From positions 434,001 to 498,000 of the forward strand of contig NZ_CP092332.1 of assembly GCF_029866485.1 (NCBI RefSeq): a DNA stretch of 64,000 nt, in the 5' to 3' direction. The notes beneath the pieces were generated by a model that made no database searches, was not told the DNA's origin, and was given only the letters and a program-made list of their open reading frames with translations. The stretch's first letter is position 1; each line of letters starts with the position of its first letter. Position numbers and translations under genes: made by a program. The DNA comes from Flavobacterium keumense (GTDB lineage Bacteria; Bacteroidota; Bacteroidia; Flavobacteriales; Flavobacteriaceae). Below, in pieces: positions 16,630 to 25,642 of the stretch.

Positions 16630-19050
16630 ATGATTAAATGGTTTAGTTTAGGTTTTTGGGAGTTGTTTGCCCGAATTGTACTAAGAAATAGAATATTAAT
16701 GCTATCCTTAGTGATAGTACTAACCGGATTATTGGCTACCCAATGGAAAAACATCCATTTTACACACAGTGAGGCTAATATGTTACCGGACAACAATGCA
16801 GTCAATATAGAGTACAATGCCTTTCTAAATAAATTTGGCGAAGAAGGAAACCTTATCATTATAGGGGTTAAAAACAACGCTATTTTTACCCCAAAAGCAT
16901 TTGCCGCATGGACAAAATTGATGAACAAAATCAATAAAGAATCAGCAGTAGATCTAGTTATATCCATCAATAATTTGCAACGATTACAACGTAACGACTC
17001 ACTACAAAAATTCGAATTAGTCCCTTTACTAAATCCTAAACAAGTACTCAACAAAACATACTTGAGTCAGGTCAAAAAAGAACTGTTCACTAATTTACCT
17101 TTTTACGAAGGACTCCTTTTTAATAAGAAATCAGGAAGCATACGATCTGCAATTTATCTAGACAAAAAAATTGTAAATACCCCAATTAGAAAAGATTTTG
17201 TTCTAAAACATTTAGTCCCTGCCATAGCATCTTTCGAAAAAGAAACTCAAATTGATTTACGCGTTTCTGGAATGCCTTATATTAGAACCTTAAACGCAGA
17301 AACAATTGTAAAAGAAATTGGGCTTTTTATTGGCGCTTCGTTATTAATCACCTCTTTACTTTTTTTCTTCTTTTTTAGAAGTTTTAGAGCTACACTTATC
17401 TCTATTATCATTGTAATTATAGGGGTTATGTGGTCTTTTGGATTCTTAGGGCTATTCAATTACGAAATTACGGTTTTAACTGCCTTAGTACCTTCGTTAA
17501 TCATTGTTATTGGTATACCAAATTGTATTTTCTTGACCAATAAGTACCATCAAGAATATAAAGTACACGGCAATAAAGCAAAAGCTTTACAACGCGTTAC
17601 TACAAAAATTGGAATGGCAACTTTAATGACAAACGTAACTACAGCTATTGGATTTGCCACTTTTGTAGCTTCTAACAACCAACTTTTATTGGAATTTGGC
17701 GTAGTCACTTCTATTAATATTATTGGACTCTTCTTTTTGTGTATCATTGTGATCCCTATTTTTCATAGTTATATTCCTGCACCAAAAGACCGCCATACAA
17801 AACATTTAGACCGTGGTTCTGTAAAACATTTTATGGATTGGATATTACGCAATGTAAAATACAATCGCTTTTCGATTTATATTGTCGCTATTTTGTTGCT
17901 TATTTTCGGAATCATTGGAGTATTTCAAATGAGGATTTCAGGAAGCTTAATTGAAGACATGCCTAAAAAAGAACCTTTCTTTGAAGATATTGTTTTCTTT
18001 GAAGAGGAGTTTGACGGAGTAATGCCTTTGGAAATTATGATTGATACCAAACGCAAAAAAGGGGTAATGAAATTATCTACCCTTAAGCGAATGGAAGAAT
18101 TGGAACAAACTATCGAAGAAATTCCGGAATTATCCAAAACCATGTCGATTGTCAATTTAGTAAAATATTCAAAACAGGCGTATTATAACGGCAATCCTGA
18201 ATACTATGAATTACCTACTTCACAAGAGCAGGCATTTATTTTATCCTATGCCAAAAATGCGACTAAAAATAACAAAGATAATTTGATGAAGAGTTATGTG
18301 GATTCCACGGGTCAATATGCCCGTATTACCACATTTATGCGCGATGAGAATGGCGGTAAAATACCTGAAATAGAAGCTGAGATTAGAAAAGAAGCGGATA
18401 AATTATTTCCACCTGATCGCTATCACGTAACCATAACCGGAAAAGCGTTGGTGTTCCAAAAAGGAACAGGCTATCTTTTAGATAACCTGCTTTCTTCTCT
18501 GGTTTTTGCATTTTTCTTAACGGCACTTTTAGTAGCGTTCATGTTTCGCTCCTTCAAAATGGTCCTGGTCTCTATTATTCCTAATTTATTGCCTTTGCTA
18601 ATGACAGCAGGAATTATGGGGTTTTTAGACATTCCTTTAAAACCGTCAACAATTTTGGTTTTCGGAATTGCGTTTGGTTTATCGGTAGATGATACTCTGC
18701 GATTTTTGGCACAATACAGGGAAGAATTAAAGAAAAACAATTGGAAAATTCGTAAGTCAGTCTATGCTACATTTAACGAATCTGGTCTGAGTATGTTTTA
18801 TACTTCGATCGTGTTGTTCTTTGGATTTTCAGTATTCATGTTGTCGAGTTTTGGTGGTACCATTGCGTTAGGCGGACTTATCTCTTTGACTTTACTATTC
18901 GGAATGTTGTCAAATTTAATGTTGTTGCCAGCATTGGTTTTGACTTTAAACAAAACCTTGGCCAACGAACAAGAGTTTATTGAACCCAAAATCGATATCA
19001 TTGAACATTCTGACGAAGAAATAGACAATCTGGACAAGCAGAATCTATAG
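16630..19050 (+). CDS. RND superfamily (MMPL/patched-like) exporter
   Basis: An 806-residue inner-membrane protein with the duplicated RND layout. TM1 (about 22-41) is followed by a periplasmic domain (42-225), five helices (about 228-380), TM7 (about 418-437), a second periplasmic domain (438-620) and five further helices (625-785). The sterol-sensing-like stretches ILVFGIAFGLSVDDTLRFLAQYREE and LIIVIGIPNCIFLTNKYHQE are the paired TM4/TM10 regions. At about 800 residues it is the MMPL or hopanoid/lipid-exporter size, not the 1000-residue AcrB type, and no membrane-fusion gene is adjacent. The substrate is unknown; a lipid is plausible for this subfamily. Confidence 0.9.
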   Translation: MIKWFSLGFWELFARIVLRNRILMLSLVIVLTGLLATQWKNIHFTHSEANMLPDNNAVNIEYNAFLNKFGEEGNLIIIGVKNNAIFTPKAFAAWTKLMNKINKESAVDLVISINNLQRLQRNDSLQKFELVPLLNPKQVLNKTYLSQVKKELFTNLPFYEGLLFNKKSGSIRSAIYLDKKIVNTPIRKDFVLKHLVPAIASFEKETQIDLRVSGMPYIRTLNAETIVKEIGLFIGASLLITSLLFFFFFRSFRATLISIIIVIIGVMWSFGFLGLFNYEITVLTALVPSLIIVIGIPNCIFLTNKYHQEYKVHGNKAKALQRVTTKIGMATLMTNVTTAIGFATFVASNNQLLLEFGVVTSINIIGLFFLCIIVIPIFHSYIPAPKDRHTKHLDRGSVKHFMDWILRNVKYNRFSIYIVAILLLIFGIIGVFQMRISGSLIEDMPKKEPFFEDIVFFEEEFDGVMPLEIMIDTKRKKGVMKLSTLKRMEELEQTIEEIPELSKTMSIVNLVKYSKQAYYNGNPEYYELPTSQEQAFILSYAKNATKNNKDNLMKSYVDSTGQYARITTFMRDENGGKIPEIEAEIRKEADKLFPPDRYHVTITGKALVFQKGTGYLLDNLLSSLVFAFFLTALLVAFMFRSFKMVLVSIIPNLLPLLMTAGIMGFLDIPLKPSTILVFGIAFGLSVDDTLRFLAQYREELKKNNWKIRKSVYATFNESGLSMFYTSIVLFFGFSVFMLSSFGGTIALGGLISLTLLFGMLSNLMLLPALVLTLNKTLANEQEFIEPKIDIIEHSDEEIDNLDKQNL

Positions 19051-19114
19051 CCCCGATAGAAGCGGCATCCTTTTACTTTTTTCTTTAAAAAGTAAAAGAT
19101 ACAGCGGATAGCGG
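19051..19114 (+). repeat. intergenic hairpin repeat, probable terminator after the RND gene
   Basis: Begins right after the stop codon with a CCCCGATAGAAGCGGCATCC block and ends with ACAGCGGATAGCGGG. Its centre is a 12-bp perfect stem CTTTTACTTTTT/AAAAAGTAAAAG (19070-19081 with 19087-19098). I recognise this as an element often found after genes in flavobacteria. It probably ends transcription. Confidence 0.7.
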
Positions 19115-19145
19115 GAAATAGCTTCAATAAAAAAACAAAAACAAT

Positions 19146-19153
19146 TATATTTG
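19146..19153 (+). promoter_or_regulatory. -7 box (TATATTTG) for asnS
   Basis: TAnnTTTG match 41 nt before the ATG at 19194. Confidence 0.6.
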
Positions 19154-19193
19154 CAGCTTACTAAAGGCAATTTTTAATATCAATACCATAAAA

Positions 19194-20627
19194 ATGAAAC
19201 ATACAAAAGTTAAAGACTTACTAAACAGTACAACGACACTTCATGAAGTAAATGCAAAAGGATGGGTAAGAACTTTTAGAAACAATCAATTTATTGCGTT
19301 GAACGATGGTTCGACTATCAACAATATTCAGTGTGTGGTAGATTTTGAAAACACACCTGAAGAAACCTTAAAAAGAATTACAACAGGAGCAGCTGTTTCG
19401 GTTACAGGAAGTCTAGTAGAAAGCAAAGGCGCTGGACAGCAATATGAAATTCAGGTTTCAAAATTGGAAATTTTAGGTGATTCGGATGCAGAGAAATTCC
19501 CGATGCAACCCAAAAAACACTCCTTAGAATTCTTGCGCGAAAACGCACATTTAAGAGTTCGAACCAATGCTTTTGGTGCTATTATGCGTGTGCGTTCGGT
19601 ATTGGCACATGCGGTTCATACCTATTTTCAAGAAAAAGGATTTGTGTATGTAAATACGCCAATCATTACTGGTTCGGATGCAGAAGGCGCTGGAGAAATG
19701 TTTAAAGTAACCGCCTTGCCTTTTGACAACACACCTAGAACCGAGGAAGGAAAAGTAGATTACAAAAAAGATTTTTTTGGAAAAGAAACTAACTTGACCG
19801 TTTCGGGACAATTAGAAGGAGAAACCTTTGCGATGGCTTTGGGCCAAATTTATACTTTTGGACCTACTTTTAGAGCCGAAAATTCAAATACTTCTCGCCA
19901 CTTGGCTGAATTCTGGATGATTGAACCTGAAGTAGCGTTCAATGATTTGGATGACAATATGGACTTGGCTGAAGATTTTATTCAGTATGTAATCAAATAC
20001 ACGATGGACAAATGTCCAGATGATTTGAAATTCTTGGAAAGTCGTTTGTTGGACGAAGAAAAACAAAAACCACAGGCAGAACGCAGCGAAATGACCCTAT
20101 TGGAAAAACTAAACTTTGTTTTAGAAAACAATTTCAAACGCGTTTCATACACCGAAGCTATTGAAATTTTAAGAGAATCTACTCCCAATAAAAAGAAAAA
20201 ATTCAGTTATATCATTGACGAATGGGGTGCCGATTTACAATCAGAACACGAGCGTTATTTGGTTGAAAAACACTTTAAATGTCCAGTGATTTTATTTGAT
20301 TATCCAGCGAATATTAAAGCGTTTTACATGCGTTTGAATGAAGACGGAAAAACGGTTCGTGCGATGGACATCCTTTTCCCAGGTATTGGAGAAATTGTAG
20401 GGGGTTCGCAACGTGAAGAACGATACGATGTCTTGGTCGAAAAAATGAAAGCATTGGGTATTGACGAAGAAGAATTATGGTGGTATTTAGATACCCGCAG
20501 ATTTGGTTCAGCGGTACACTCTGGTTTCGGACTTGGATTTGAGCGTTTGGTATTATTCGTAACGGGTATGACAAACATTCGTGACGTAATTCCTTTCCCA
20601 AGAACGCCGATGAATGCGGAATTTTAA
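19194..20627 (+). CDS. asnS: asparagine--tRNA ligase
   Basis: A 477-residue class IIb aminoacyl-tRNA synthetase that attaches asparagine to tRNA-Asn. The N-terminal OB-fold anticodon-binding domain (about 10-105) includes [22 protein letters not shown]. The catalytic domain carries motif 1 (about 130-165), motif 2 with [22 protein letters not shown] and motif 3 with [27 protein letters not shown] at the C-terminus. The [16 protein letters not shown] wording is typical of AsnRS as against AspRS. A direct AsnRS implies Asn-tRNA is made without the transamidation route. A stem-forming GTTTCAGG/CCTGAAAC repeat follows it. Confidence 0.97.
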   Translation: MKHTKVKDLLNSTTTLHEVNAKGWVRTFRNNQFIALNDGSTINNIQCVVDFENTPEETLKRITTGAAVSVTGSLVESKGAGQQYEIQVSKLEILGDSDAEKFPMQPKKHSLEFLRENAHLRVRTNAFGAIMRVRSVLAHAVHTYFQEKGFVYVNTPIITGSDAEGAGEMFKVTALPFDNTPRTEEGKVDYKKDFFGKETNLTVSGQLEGETFAMALGQIYTFGPTFRAENSNTSRHLAEFWMIEPEVAFNDLDDNMDLAEDFIQYVIKYTMDKCPDDLKFLESRLLDEEKQKPQAERSEMTLLEKLNFVLENNFKRVSYTEAIEILRESTPNKKKKFSYIIDEWGADLQSEHERYLVEKHFKCPVILFDYPANIKAFYMRLNEDGKTVRAMDILFPGIGEIVGGSQREERYDVLVEKMKALGIDEEELWWYLDTRRFGSAVHSGFGLGFERLVLFVTGMTNIRDVIPFPRTPMNAEF

Positions 20628-20632
20628 AAATC

Positions 20633-20704
20633 TGTTTCAGGTTTCAGGTTTCAAGTTGTAGCAAGTTAAACAACCTGAAACTTAAAACTTGAAACTTGAA
20701 ACTA
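20633..20704. repeat. inverted GTTTCAAG-type repeat between asnS and rpoN
   Basis: Reiterated blocks of TTTCAGG and TTTCAAG (20634-20656) face reverse-complement blocks CCTGAAAC, ACTTGAAAC, ACTTGAAAC (20673-20702) across a short AT-rich centre. It can form a long imperfect hairpin filling almost the whole gap, and may serve as the asnS terminator. Confidence 0.75.
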
Positions 20705-20709
20705 ACAAA

Positions 20710-22176
20710 ATGCTAAAGCAATTTCTAAATCTCAAATTATCCCAGAAACTATCTCCTCAACAAATTCAGTTGATGAAGTTAATTCAGTTACCTACGCAAG
20801 CCTTTGAGCAACGGTTATTGGAAGAGATGAACGAAAACCCAGCACTCGAAGCAGGAAAAGAAGAAGAGGAATATGTAAAAGACGAATTTGAAACGGAAGA
20901 TTACGACGATTTTGATGATGCCGAATCAGAACGCATCGATGCAGATGAAATCAATATTGACGATTATTTAAGCGACGATGATACTCCGGACTACAAAACT
21001 CAAACGAATAATTACAGTGATGACGATGAAGACTACGATATTCCTTTTGCTGCACCGATTAGTTTTCACCAAGATTTAATCAACCAACTCAATACGTTTA
21101 TTCTTAGCGAATCCGATAGAGAAATCGCAGAATTCCTTGTGGGAAGTATTGACGACATGGGATACATCCGCAGAAGTATTCCAGATATTGTCGATGATTT
21201 GGCTTTTACACAAGCCGTTTACACCGATGAAAAAACGGTAGAACGCCTCTTGCACGTGATTCACGAATTAGAGCCTTCTGGTGTGGGCGCGCGCGATTTA
21301 CAAGAATGTTTGTTGTTACAACTCAAACACAAAACTCCAACGGAATACATCGAATTGGCCACAGATATTATCGAAAACCAATTTGATGCTTTTACCAAAA
21401 AACATTACGACAAGCTCTTACAGAAATATAATGTTTCTAACGACCAACTGAAAAAAGCGATTCACGAAATTGAAAAACTGAATCCAAAACCAGGAGGTTC
21501 TTTTACAGGAAACACTAAAGTAACCGAGAACATTGTGCCTGATTTTGCCATCCGAATTGTAGAAGGTAAATTGGAATTGAGTTTGAATGGTAGAAATGCC
21601 CCTACTTTACACGTTTCTAGAGATTACCAAGAAATGTTGCAAACCTACAAAGAATCCAAAGACAAATCGACTCAACAAAAAGAAGCGGTACAATTTATCA
21701 AACAGAAATTGGATTCGGCTAAATGGTTCATCGATGCGATTCGCCAACGCCAAGAAACCCTTTTTGTGACCATGAATGCGATTATGCATTATCAAGAAGA
21801 TTTCTTTTTAGAAGGGGATGAAACCAAGTTAAAACCGATGATTTTAAAAGACATCGCTGACATAGTAGGTTTGGATATTTCGACTATTTCCCGGGTTGCC
21901 AATAGTAAATATGTAGAAACACCTTATGGGACCAAACTTATCAAAGAGTTTTTCTCTGAAGCGATGAAAAACGACCAAGGCGAAGATGTTTCTACCCTAG
22001 AAATCAAAAAGATTTTACAAAACGTAATTGAAGAAGAAGACAAACACAAACCACTCCCAGACGATCAATTGGCTGAAATTTTAAAAGAAAAAGGCTACCC
22101 CATTGCCCGTAGAACCATTGCAAAATATAGAGAACAACTCGATATTCCAGTGGCGAGAATGAGGAAGAAAATGTAG
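20710..22176 (+). CDS. rpoN: RNA polymerase sigma-54 factor
   Basis: A 488-residue sigma-54. The N-terminal activator-interacting region I reads LNLKLSQKLSPQQIQLMKLIQLPTQAFEQRLLEEMNENPAL. A very acidic linker region II (about 50-110) follows. The core-binding domain contains LEPSGVGARDLQECL, and the helix-turn-helix contains DISTISRVANSKYVETPYG. The C-terminal RpoN box reads ARRTIAKYREQLDIP, followed by VARMRKKM. All functional parts are present. Start set at ATG 20710; the in-frame TTG at 20689 lies in the inverted repeat. The last 88 nt of the gene are duplicated at 23015-23102, beyond a toxin-antitoxin locus. Confidence 0.97.
   Translation: MLKQFLNLKLSQKLSPQQIQLMKLIQLPTQAFEQRLLEEMNENPALEAGKEEEEYVKDEFETEDYDDFDDAESERIDADEINIDDYLSDDDTPDYKTQTNNYSDDDEDYDIPFAAPISFHQDLINQLNTFILSESDREIAEFLVGSIDDMGYIRRSIPDIVDDLAFTQAVYTDEKTVERLLHVIHELEPSGVGARDLQECLLLQLKHKTPTEYIELATDIIENQFDAFTKKHYDKLLQKYNVSNDQLKKAIHEIEKLNPKPGGSFTGNTKVTENIVPDFAIRIVEGKLELSLNGRNAPTLHVSRDYQEMLQTYKESKDKSTQQKEAVQFIKQKLDSAKWFIDAIRQRQETLFVTMNAIMHYQEDFFLEGDETKLKPMILKDIADIVGLDISTISRVANSKYVETPYGTKLIKEFFSEAMKNDQGEDVSTLEIKKILQNVIEEEDKHKPLPDDQLAEILKEKGYPIARRTIAKYREQLDIPVARMRKKM
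22089..22176 (+). repeat. rpoN 3' end, left copy of an 88-bp direct repeat
   Basis: The final 88 nt of rpoN, including the RpoN-box codons and the stop. They match 23015-23102 without gaps at 82 of 88 positions by hand count. The pair encloses a toxin-antitoxin locus. Confidence 0.93.
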
Positions 22177-22214
22177 TTTAACATCTTATTCCATTTTAAA
22201 ACATAAAAAAATAC

Positions 22215-22222
22215 TAACTTTG
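22215..22222 (+). promoter_or_regulatory. -7 box (TAACTTTG) for toxin-antitoxin locus
   Basis: TAnnTTTG match 23 nt before the small antitoxin gene at 22245, so the locus has its own promoter. Confidence 0.55.
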
Positions 22223-22244
22223 TTTTTCTAATTTTTTAAAAAAC

Positions 22245-22418
22245 ATGAAACCATTATTGTTGTCAAATCACGAACCATCAGACAAAGAGCTCGTTGACTT
22301 AATGAAAGATGTACTGGTTGATGTAAAGAAAAAAGCAAAAATTGCCACTATCAATTTCAAAAAACTACAAAAAAATGAAATTATAGCAGCAAAAAAACGC
22401 TTTAAAACTATATTCTAA
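22245..22418 (+). CDS. small putative antitoxin upstream of zeta-type toxin
   Basis: A 57-residue protein read from the sequence. The first half is acidic (LLSNHEPSDKELVDLMKDVLVDVKKKA) and the second half is basic and helical (FKKLQKNEIIAAKKRFKTIF). Small proteins of this size and start (two or three Leu, then SDKEL..LM) commonly precede zeta/AAA-type kinase genes in Bacteroidota. It is intact, has its own -7 box at 22215-22222, and its stop is 2 nt from the toxin start. It is not a classical epsilon antitoxin. Its function is inferred from this arrangement. Confidence 0.7.
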   Translation: MKPLLLSNHEPSDKELVDLMKDVLVDVKKKAKIATINFKKLQKNEIIAAKKRFKTIF

Positions 22419-22420
22419 CT

Positions 22421-23016
22421 ATGGAATATAAACCAACCCTTATCGTTGTTGCTGGACCAAATGGATCTGGAAAAACTTCTATAACTTCCCAAATTCTTAA
22501 ACACGAGTGGATTAATGACTGCATTTACATCACCCTGACAACATTGCTCAAAATGAATTAGGAGATTGGAATAATCCAGAATATTTGTTAAAAGCAGCAC
22601 AAATAGCAACACAAAGAAGAGAAGATTGCATTAAAAACAAACAGAGTTTTATATTTGAAACCGTTTTTTCTGCATCTGACAAAGTGGATTTCATTAAAAA
22701 AGCAATCGATCAAGGTTTCTTTGTCCGATTTTTCTTTGTTGGTACATCACATCCTGCAATTAATGCTAACCGTATTACCCATCGAGTATTAGAAGGAGGA
22801 CATGATGTCCCAATAACAAAAATTATTTCACGTTATATAAAATCCATTTCACATTGTACTGTAATTGCTGGATTTGTAGATCGTCTTTATGTTTATGACA
22901 ATTCTGAAGACTATAAGTCTGCTAAATTACTTTTTAGATCAAGCAAGGGTAAAATCACTAAAAAATACAGTAAAATAGACGATTGGGCTATTCCTATTTT
23001 TAAAACTTTAAAATAA
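22421..23016 (+). pseudogene. zeta-type toxin (P-loop kinase), frameshifted
   Basis: The first frame from ATG 22421 encodes LIVVAGPNGSGKTSITSQIL (Walker A) and HEWINDCIYI, then runs into an early stop near 22558. Homologous sequence resumes one base out of phase with PDNIAQNELGDWNNPEYLLKAAQ and continues to FETVFSA, VRFFFVGTSHPAINANRI, GGHDVP and VYDNS, ending at 23016. Loss of a single base around 22531-22533 (ATCACC where ATCAACC would keep the frame) explains everything. Zeta toxins phosphorylate UDP-activated amino sugars and block wall synthesis; relatives act on other substrates. This copy should be inactive unless the shift is a sequencing error. Confidence 0.85.
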
Positions 23017-23102
23017 AAGGCTACCCTATTGCCCGAAGAACCATTCAAAAATAAAGAGAACAACTCGATATTCCAGTGGCGAGAATGAGGAAGAAGATGT
23101 AG
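23015..23102 (+). repeat. right copy of the rpoN 3' end (88-bp direct repeat, non-coding relic)
   Basis: 82 of 88 positions match 22089-22176. Here the frame is broken early (TAA after the ATTCAAAAA stretch), so it is a relic and not a gene. It starts at the very end of the toxin gene (stop at 23014-23016). Confidence 0.93.
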
Positions 23103-23165
23103 ACCTATTCTAAATTTTATTAAAAAAAAGAATTATATTTACTCAAAATTTAACCCCCCGTAATC

Positions 23166-23834
23166 ATGAAAAATCTTATCCCAATCATCTTATTTCTAAC
23201 ACCATTTTCTGTTTTTTCTCAAAAATTAGAGTTTGCTCCTCCTAAATATGAATCTATTGAAACGGAAATTAAAAATCAGAAATCAAAATTTTATTACCCT
23301 ATATTACTCGATAAATTAATCACAAACGATAGTACACTTACTGTTGAAGACTACTACTATTTATACTATGGTTTTGTGTTTCAAAAAGAATATAAGCCAT
23401 ATGCAAGAAATACTGTTGAAGAAAAATTAACAAAATACTTTCAAAAACCTGAAATTGATTCAAAAGATTATGATATAATTATTCAAATAATTTCTGAATC
23501 AATAAATTTACTCCCTTTTGATTTAAGACAACTAAATATGTTGGCTTACGTATACCATTTAAAAGGAGATGAAATTATGGCAAAAAAAATATCAACTCGA
23601 TTTCATCGTATTCTTGAAACTATACTTGCTTCAGGGGATGGCGAAAAATGCGAAACAGGATTTCATGTAATATACATTCAAGATGAATATGTTATTTTGA
23701 ATTTCTTTCAAATGAGACCTATTTCCCAATCATTAATTGGAAACTGCGATTACCAATCGTTTGAGAAAGGTAAATATAAAAAAGAAGGTATGTACTTCAA
23801 TATTCAAAAAATGTTCGAAAGTGGAATTCGCTAA
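23166..23834 (+). CDS. DUF4919 domain-containing exported protein
   Basis: A 222-residue protein with a signal peptide (about 1-18, MKNLIPIILFLTPFSVFSQ). The mature part matches the DUF4919 pattern: PKYESIETEI, LTVEDYYYLYYGFVFQ, YARN, INLLPFDLRQLNMLAYVYHLKGDE, FHRILETILASGDGEKCETGFHVIYIQDEYVIL and YFNIQKMFE. The repeated helical middle resembles a degenerate TPR. It is presumably periplasmic or secreted; no function is known. It stands alone, ended by the hairpin at 23894-23924. Confidence 0.8.
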   Translation: MKNLIPIILFLTPFSVFSQKLEFAPPKYESIETEIKNQKSKFYYPILLDKLITNDSTLTVEDYYYLYYGFVFQKEYKPYARNTVEEKLTKYFQKPEIDSKDYDIIIQIISESINLLPFDLRQLNMLAYVYHLKGDEIMAKKISTRFHRILETILASGDGEKCETGFHVIYIQDEYVILNFFQMRPISQSLIGNCDYQSFEKGKYKKEGMYFNIQKMFESGIR

Positions 23835-23893
23835 CTCATATTATTTATTTTATATTTCAAACTAATACTATAAGTTAATTTTCTATATGAATT

Positions 23894-23924
23894 TGAAGAG
23901 TAATTATTGCTCTTCATTTTTTTT
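23894..23924 (+). terminator. terminator after DUF4919 gene, overlapping tdk 3' end
   Basis: Stem TGAAGAG/CTCTTCA (23894-23900 with 23910-23916), a 9-nt loop and eight T. The tdk stop codon lies in its loop, so the hairpin may serve both convergent genes. Confidence 0.75.
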
Positions 23925-24494
23925 CATGGCATGAAAATAAGCCGCTCTACTTAAAGGCTCATACTCTTCGGTTTCGCCAAGTAGCACTAATTTATCATTA
24001 TCGGTTTTTCTAAAGCTGTAATTGGCTAAATTTCCTGTACGCGTACAGACTGCGTGGACTTTGGTCACATACTCGGCAGTTGCCATTAAGGCTGGCATAG
24101 GACCGAAAGGATTTCCTTTAAAATCCATATCCAATCCTGCTACAATCACACGAATCCCTCGATTTGCCAAGTCATTGCAAACGCGTACAATCTCATCATC
24201 AAAAAACTGGGCTTCATCAATCCCTACCACATCACAACCTTGTGCTAAAATCGCAATATTGGCAGCAGCCGGAACAGGTGTAGAACGAATTTCGTTCGAG
24301 TCGTGAGACACTACCATTTCGTCATGATAACGGGTATCTACAGCTGGTTTGAAAATCTCAACTTTTTGCTTAGCAAATTGAGCCCGTTTCAAACGGCGAA
24401 TCAATTCCTCTGTTTTACCCGAAAACATGGAGCCGCAAATGACTTCGATCCAACCAAATTGTTCTTTATGATTTACTGTATTTTCGAGAAACAT
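23904..24494 (-). CDS. tdk: thymidine kinase
   Basis: A 196-residue type II thymidine kinase that salvages thymidine to dTMP. Walker A is GSMFSGKT (21-28), the catalytic acidic segment is GIDEAQFF (91-98) and the lasso region [17 protein letters not shown] spans about 146-162. In E. coli-type enzymes this lasso has a zinc site formed by Cys/His pairs. Here only C150 remains, and the C-terminal pair is replaced by [18 protein letters not shown], so zinc is probably not bound. Start set at ATG 24494, giving the normal length; a longer frame to 24671 adds 59 residues unlike the family and overlaps the divergent promoter region. Confidence 0.94.
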   Translation of the reverse strand: MFLENTVNHKEQFGWIEVICGSMFSGKTEELIRRLKRAQFAKQKVEIFKPAVDTRYHDEMVVSHDSNEIRSTPVPAAANIAILAQGCDVVGIDEAQFFDDEIVRVCNDLANRGIRVIVAGLDMDFKGNPFGPMPALMATAEYVTKVHAVCTRTGNLANYSFRKTDNDKLVLLGETEEYEPLSRAAYFHAMKKNEEQ

Positions 24495-24688
24495 GCTGTA
24501 GTTGTATAACTTAAAAAATGAATCGTTTTTATTCTTTTGTAAGGGTATAAATTGATGATAAAATTTTATACTTTTACGTGTTTCCAAATGTAAAAAAAAT
24601 TTCCAAAGGACTGCCCCTAGTTTATCGAAATAAAAACAAAAAAAGCAACACGCAAACGAAACAACTGACATCGTATAATTTACAACAA

Positions 24689-25615
24689 ATGAGAAAGAGA
24701 TTAGAAGCCGATTTAATCAGCATTGCACACCGAATTTTACAATTAAAGAACAAATCTGACATCAATCAATTGTATCTGGAAACGCAAAAATTATATGAAA
24801 AACTAGCGTTGTTGCGTTTGGTTGACGACCACTTTGGTGATAGCAAACCTACCATTGGACAAGCAGCAATAGACGAAAAAATTGAAGCGGCTTTTGAAGC
24901 TATTGACAATGAAGTTCCTGTAACAGTAACTATGGAAGAAATTCACATTCCCGAAACGCAAGCGACTCCTGAGTTAATTTCGGAAGAAGAACAAGAAGAG
25001 GAAGAGCAAGAAGAACTCATTGAAACGGAAGAGCCTCTTTTTGAAGAAGAAGAAGTAGTAGCCGCTTTAGATGAGGAAACGGAAGAAGAAGAAGAAGAAG
25101 AAGAAGAAGAAATCGAAGCGCCATTCATACCTGCTTTTGAATTAGAAAAAGAGGAAGAATCTATCGAAGAAACACCTAAACAAGAAGCGGTTGAAATTTC
25201 TTTCGAAGAATTGATTGGTGGCAATTTTAGTGAAGACCTTTTTGTAAAAGTAGAAAGCAATTCGTTTGAAACTCCGATTGAAGAAGAACCAGAAGTAGCT
25301 GATGCTCCTTCTCTAACTCTTGACGAAATCGAACTTCCTGAAGAAGTAGCAGAACCAAAATCAGCAACACTTAACGAAAAATTAGCCAAAGGAATTCAAA
25401 TCGATTTGAATGATCGTATCGCCTTTACGAAACATCTTTTTGGGAATGACCCTGAAGATTACAACCGTGTATTAAACCAATTAATTACGTTTAATACGTA
25501 TTATGAAACCCGTGATTTCATCAGAGATATGGTGAAACCAGATTATAATAATTGGGAAGGAAAAGAAGAATACGAAGCACGTTTTATGGAAATTATTGAG
25601 AAAAAATTCTTGTAA
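24689..25615 (+). CDS. hyperacidic conserved hypothetical protein
   Basis: A 308-residue cytoplasmic protein. The N-terminal helical region (about 1-70, [38 protein letters not shown]) is well formed. The middle (about 80-225) is low-complexity and very rich in Glu, including runs of E around residues 130-145. The conserved C-terminal region (about 235-308) includes [38 protein letters not shown] and [24 protein letters not shown]. The same layout is seen in unannotated proteins of flavobacteria. I do not recognise a function. Start set at ATG 24689; earlier GTG/TTG starts add unlikely sequence. It is divergent from tdk and followed 27 nt later by rsmI. Confidence 0.78.
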   Translation: MRKRLEADLISIAHRILQLKNKSDINQLYLETQKLYEKLALLRLVDDHFGDSKPTIGQAAIDEKIEAAFEAIDNEVPVTVTMEEIHIPETQATPELISEEEQEEEEQEELIETEEPLFEEEEVVAALDEETEEEEEEEEEEIEAPFIPAFELEKEEESIEETPKQEAVEISFEELIGGNFSEDLFVKVESNSFETPIEEEPEVADAPSLTLDEIELPEEVAEPKSATLNEKLAKGIQIDLNDRIAFTKHLFGNDPEDYNRVLNQLITFNTYYETRDFIRDMVKPDYNNWEGKEEYEARFMEIIEKKFL

Positions 25616-25642
25616 TTACCTAATTAATTGAACTCGCACCGA

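Noticed and set aside
16587..17054. A 155-residue minus-strand frame over the start of the RND exporter.
   Set aside because: Antisense to a clear exporter gene, no family resemblance.
24495..24671. 59-residue N-terminal extension of thymidine kinase.
   Set aside because: Aromatic and Cys-rich sequence unlike the family; the ATG at 24494 gives the standard length.
24943..25389. A serine-rich minus-strand frame (about 148 residues).
   Set aside because: It is the complement of the Glu-rich tract of the acidic protein: GAA codons read as TTC/TCT on the other strand, so the frame stays open by composition alone.
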